Assembly: GCA_025677815.1 (NCBI GenBank)
Contig: JAIXMP010000052.1
Span: 62,001 to 126,000, forward strand
From: Phascolomyces articulosus
Lineage: Eukaryota; Mucoromycota; Mucoromycetes; Mucorales; Lichtheimiaceae
Direction of reading: 5' to 3'
Length of the DNA stretch: 64,000 nucleotides
In this document: positions 59,701-64,000 of the stretch, in pieces
How positions within the stretch are numbered: position 1 is the stretch's first letter
Layout: each line of letters starts with the position of its first letter
Notes under the pieces: model-generated
The model's database searches: none
Seen by the model: the letters and a program-made list of their open reading frames with translations, nothing else
Told to the model about the DNA's origin: nothing
Position numbers and translations under genes: made by a program

Positions 59701-61820
59701 CCTTTAGCTTATGCCACTCCTACCAACTGCGTCAAGACAAGGTAAATACCCAATGTTAGTTCTAACATTGTATTGTACTTATATATTGATATATATTTAT
59801 ATTGTTGGTTTTTTATTTAGATTATATACTGACATCTTGAAGGATTCATTAAATGAATATGCATACGATGCCGAAGTAGCCGGTCTTTCTTATAACATTG
59901 AAAATCAATTGGAGGGAATGCTGGTAATGTTTTTATATTCGAAGTAGACTTTAACTGGATATGGTCGTGTTTTTCTGTGTGCATGTCATGATATACTTTT
60001 GGGGGACCTTCATTTATTCTAACGAACAAACCACATGGTTTATATAGCTTGCTATTGGTGGTTATAACGATAAGCTTTCAGTCTTACTCGTGAAGGTCAT
60101 TCAAAAAATGCGTGACCTTCAAGTCGATCCTGAACGATTTAAACTTCTTAAAGACCAGGTACAGTATTATTCATATTATTATTTGCTGATAGCCTTACTG
60201 ATACTTTTTATTGTATAATCCTAAACGTAATTATAATTCTTAGCTTCGAAGATCTTACAGAAATTTTTCACTGGAACCACCTTATCAACATGCATTATAT
60301 TATCTGTCATACTTTACCCAAGATAAAATGTGGACCAATGCAGAAAAACTTAAAGAATTGGATTCCATTACTGCTGAAGATATTCAATCATTTTATCCAA
60401 CAATTTTGTCACATTTGCATTTAGAAGCTCTTGTACATGGTAATGTACAACAACAAGAAGCAGAACAAATGATGACTTCAGTTGCTGATGTCTTGAAGCC
60501 TCGCGAATTACTTCCAAGTCAATTAATTGGTCATCGAAGCCTTATTTTACCTCAAGGATCGAAATGGGTATACAAGCGTCAAGTAGAGGATCCCAATAAT
60601 GTCAATTCCGGTATAGAATACCTCATTCAAGTGGGTAATGTGACACAGACCTCTTTAAGAGCAAGGTTGAGTCTTTTGGCTCAAATTGCCCAAGAACCTT
60701 GCTTTGATCAGCTGCGAACCAAAGAACAGTTAGGTAAAAAAAAAAAACCAACCTTATGTTTTTTTTCCACTTGCGTCATTTCTATTAGAACCCGAGTTTG
60801 GAATGTTTTATGATGTATTTCTTTTTATTGACAAAACAATAACAAAAAATTAGGTTACTTGGTTTTTAGTGGTGTTCGGAAACAAACGGGATCGATGGGC
60901 ATGCGTTTTATCATTCAAAGTGAAAGAGATACAATTTATCTTGAGAATCGTATTGAAGAATTCTTGATCAAGTTACGTGGTAACATTGATGCCATGTCAG
61001 AAACAGAATATCAAGCTCAAGTCCAATCCTTGATTTTCAAGAAACTTGAAAAGGATAAAAATCTTGGACAAGAAGGTGGCAAGTATTGGACACATATTCA
61101 TTCTGGTTATTACGAATTTGACCAAGGTAAAGTATTGAGTGTAGGGAAGACGTCATATGCTTGGATAAAATATACTCATTTTTTTGATTTATGAAATATA
61201 ACATTATTCTAGTGGACAATGATGTTGCACAACTCAAGACCATTAGCAAAGAATCTTTATTAGAATTCTTTGACACATATATTGATCCTGCATCTTCCAA
61301 GTCGCGCAAGATTTCCGTTCATATTCAATCACAAAAGACACCTTTAGCAACAGGGAACAAATATAAGGTGAATATTGAATCATTGCATACATGTTTGGTT
61401 GCACAAGGTGTCACGCGATTAAGCGTGGATGATCTGAGAGCAGCTGTGGAAAAGGGTGATGCAGGTGAAGCATCCATTCAAGCCATTCTTCGTGAAATGT
61501 TGATTGATGAATCCAAGGGTGATGAAGAAGAAATTGAAGGATTAATGTCGAAATTGGTGGCTGCAATGGGTATGGTGGAAAATGCTTCTCAAACAAACGG
61601 TTCTGTCAATGGAACATTTGTAACTGTGGATAGTAAAAAGACGGCACGTCGACTTTCTGTTGCAGATGGTGGTGGTGAATCTTCAGCAGAGAGCGGTCAA
61701 CAAACACCTGTTCGAGATCATTCTAGCCTTCCTGAAGGCAATACTGTAATTACAGATCCTGTGGATTTCAAGAGTAGGATGGAATTAAGTCCTGCGGCCG
61801 TGCCGCTTTTTGAATTCTAA
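56007..61820 (+). CDS. Insulysin/Ste23-type M16 metalloprotease
   Basis: Fourteen exons (56007-56068, 56209-56602, 57233-57497, 57593-57811, 58152-58264, 58432-58521, 58672-58837, 58992-59380, 59491-59741, 59821-59923, 60048-60158, 60244-60733, 60854-61126, 61213-61820) give 1177 residues. The inverted zinc motif is HFCEH (160-164) and the third ligand Glu241 lies in AVDSEHKKNRQ, exactly 81 residues from His160 as in insulin-degrading enzyme. [16 protein letters not shown] and [17 protein letters not shown] are further family marks, and the C-terminal half has [20 protein letters not shown]. These enzymes degrade short peptides inside a closed chamber; yeast Ste23 also matures a-factor. Exon 1 supplies [20 protein letters not shown], Arg-rich without acids, which looks like a mitochondrial presequence; start at internal Met 56381 would give a cytosolic form. 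Gly/Ser-rich insert near the C-terminus makes it longer than the usual 1000 residues. Confidence 0.92.
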
Positions 61821-62244
61821 AATTTCTATATTTTTCTGTTTCTTTCTCTCTTTCCTGTTCTCTCTTATCCTTTCCCTCACTAAATTTCACACATTCCCCC
61901 CTTCTTCTTCACCTTCACACCTCACACCTCACCTATTGTTAATCTATTAATTATTGATTTGTTGTGTGTTTTGACTTTATATTTTCTTTCTTTCTTCTGA
62001 ATATCACCATGTTGTATATTTTGTTGGTCTTTTCGTATTAAGATTATATCAAAAAAAGATAATTGTATTGTACTTTGTCTTTTTGCTGTTTTCTAACTAT
62101 TTTTTTATTGGAGATAATACTCGAATTTCTTCACTTTCTTTATATTATTAATATTTTTTTTTCCAGTGATATAAAAATAAATATAAACGGTATTCTATGG
62201 TGCGATACAATTTGCTATTGCGCGATGAAGATGTTTTTGAATGC
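61821..62244. other. Intergenic between convergent insulysin and malic enzyme genes
   Basis: 424 bp, strongly pyrimidine-rich at its start (61840-61930), then AT-rich. Contains both 3' ends; no gene seen. Confidence 0.6.
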
Positions 62245-63879
62245 TTATTGATGGTGATGAACGAGGGGAACGTATTCTGGATCATACATCGATTTTTCAA
62301 CAAATTCGCCAAGTATTTCTCCTTCCTTTAGTGATTTTTGAGCAAGACCCTGTTGATATGCAACTTCACAAACACGAGTAGCAACTTTACTTGAAACGTT
62401 GCGCAATTGGGAAACACCTGGGAACAAAATGCCTTCCTTGAGTTGCGATGGTGTTGCAATATCAGCAATGGCTCTTGCAGTTTCAAGGAACATTTCTGGA
62501 GTAACTCGGCTTGCTCTTGATATTACTACACCCAAACCAACACCCTATTACACAATTACAACAGTGTATTAACAACCTTGAAAAAAACATGTAGCATATT
62601 ATAAAATCCCATATGTACACACTATTTGAAGATGTACTTACTGGAAAACTGTATGAATTATTACACTGATTCGTTCTTCCAATTTTGCCATTAGGTAACT
62701 GTACATCATCAAATGGACTACCTGATGCAAAAATAGCTCTTCCATCCGTCCATTTGAAAGCTTGTTCTGCAGTACATTCAGCATGTGTGTCTGGGTTACT
62801 CAAGGGGAAAATCACTGGTTTTTCGTTGTGTTGAGCCATAGTGCGTACTGCCTTCTCTGTAAATACACCAGCAATACCCGTCAACCCAAGTAAAACAGTA
62901 GGTTTGACTTGTTCAATCAATTCCTCAAGATTCATTCGATCCGGTAAGTCTGGTTTGACATAACATAGTTGACGTTCGTCAAGTGAACCTTTGACTCGTT
63001 CTGGACCTTGCATGATGCGACTTGGATCGCCTGCTGCAACAGCCGAGTTACCCAACAACCCATGTTGATCCAACATGTATATACGCCTATAGGCATCCTC
63101 TCTTGATTTCACCTTGCCTTGAGCTACCATACAGTCAATGATACCCTCACACACACCAACACCAGCAGATCCTGCTCCAACACAGATAATACGCTCATTG
63201 GAAAGATCCTCTTGGGATAATCCTCGTGCTTTTAAGGCAGCCAAGATACCAGCTAATGTGATTGCCGAAGTAGATTGGATATCATCATTGAAACAAGTAA
63301 TACGATCTCGATCTATATATATAATAAAAAAGAAATTGTGTTAATCGTTTATATACTCCCTTTTCTTTTATTTTGAACCACTGCAAAACAATATGTTTAT
63401 TTATAAATAAAAACTTACACTTATTAAGAAGATTGTATGCATGTGGATACTTGAAATCCTCAAATTGAATAAGTACATCTATACATGAGATATGTCAATG
63501 AACACAAATATAATCATAAAAACGTCTTAATTATAACTTTTTTTGATGATACATTACTTGGCCAGCGAGTCATAATAGCGGTTACCCATTCTTCAACAAA
63601 AGAATAGTATTCTTCTCCATCAAGTCGTGGATGACCCATACCCAAGTAGAGTGGGTCATTTAACAGAGTTTTATTATTTGTACCAACGTCAAGGACGACA
63701 GGTAGTACTGCGCGTGGCCGAATACCTCCCGCTGCAACATACTACAATAAAGTATATTAGTTTGTTTTATTCGATTACTCTTTGATAACTTTTATCGTTT
63801 TCTTTCTCTCTCATTCCTTTTCCTTGAAAAGACGTAAACGAGATAACTATCTTACCAAACTCAATTTTCCAATGGGGAT
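62245..63879 (-). CDS. Malic enzyme, C-terminal part (5' end beyond window)
   Basis: Five exons on the minus strand are visible (63879-63856, 63741-63558, 63478-63419, 63312-62642, 62544-62245). They encode oxidative malate decarboxylation to pyruvate. Diagnostic stretches are [72 protein letters not shown] (metal/substrate region with the conserved NDD), the dinucleotide loop [13 protein letters not shown], and [19 protein letters not shown]. The last residues are [13 protein letters not shown]. The 63856-63879 exon is only 24 nt (eight codons) and the exon before it must lie outside the window, because the 110 nt to the edge read as intron. Whether the enzyme is cytosolic (NADPH for lipid synthesis, as studied in Mucor) or mitochondrial cannot be told without the N-terminus. 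Confidence 0.93.
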
Positions 63880-64000
63880 CTGCACGTAAAGAAGAGAATA
63901 TAAGGTTTTTTTCAGTATACAAACGAATGAAATTTATACAACTGTTATTGCACCTTCTCCTTTCTCTCTGCCGATTGTTCAGTCTCTCCTTGTTTATAAA

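Noticed and set aside
1..64000. CRISPR arrays, rRNA genes, bacterial-type operons
   Set aside because: None seen; repeats are microsatellites and the gene structures are eukaryotic throughout.

Overview
This window is eukaryotic nuclear DNA from a fungus, most probably Mucoromycota (Mucorales-like). The evidence is AT-rich DNA, many short GT-AG introns (roughly 60-150 nt), long Gln/His/Ser/Asn homopolymers in regulators, and gene content typical of early-diverging fungi: a Zn2Cys6 regulator, a DP (E2F partner) protein, Sip5, a CBS-PB1 protein, a Fis1, a glucuronokinase and a malic enzyme. Exon models were built by hand from splice signals and phase; every multi-exon model below closes in frame.

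Layout. 3-723 (+): 3' end of an ATR/Mec1 checkpoint kinase. 2463-3896 (-): mitochondrial PDK/BCKDK-type kinase with an altered N-box. 6310-10223 (+): large Zn2Cys6 transcription factor. 10986-12803 (-): DP cell-cycle factor. 15421-18457 (-): four-CBS plus PB1 tail-anchored protein. 19553-21077 (+): Sip5-like protein. 23746-26148 (+) and 26516-29416 (-): two tail-to-tail Kelch-repeat membrane proteins with matching C-terminal ends. 30630-31115: probable decayed gene. 31943-32811 (+): Fis1. 33290-35084 (+): winged-helix plus SET protein. 35477-36808 (-): RGS protein. 38607-39534 (+): Rho-type GTPase lacking most of the Rho insert. 41544-41731: small pogo-type MITE. 42293-44608 (+): nucleotidyltransferase-like/glucuronokinase fusion. 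44881-46235 (-): ALKBH1-like dioxygenase. 46685-48054 (-): YIPF1/2-like Golgi protein. 49658-53123 (+): F-box/LRR pseudogene carrying a pogo-like element (51081-51682, TA duplication) and a 5'-truncated LINE (51901-53064, 14-bp target duplication). 56007-61820 (+): insulysin-type M16 protease. 62245-63879 (-): malic enzyme, cut by the window edge.

The genes do not form an operon-like system; neighbours are ordinary eukaryotic genes in mixed orientation. Functional links that can be argued are: genome maintenance and cell cycle (ATR, DP, SET, ALKBH1); polarity and G-protein signalling (the RGS and Rho genes are divergent and share 1.8 kb of upstream DNA); mitochondrial dynamics and metabolism (PDK-like kinase, Fis1, insulysin with a possible presequence, malic enzyme); and glucuronate salvage, which fits the polyuronide-rich walls known from Mucorales.

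The most promising items are the glucuronokinase fusion, the convergent Kelch pair with the shared C-terminal motif, the Rho GTPase without the insert helix, the PDK-like kinase with a Glu-to-Gln N-box change, and the two transposon insertions whose target duplications can be read exactly inside one F-box pseudogene.
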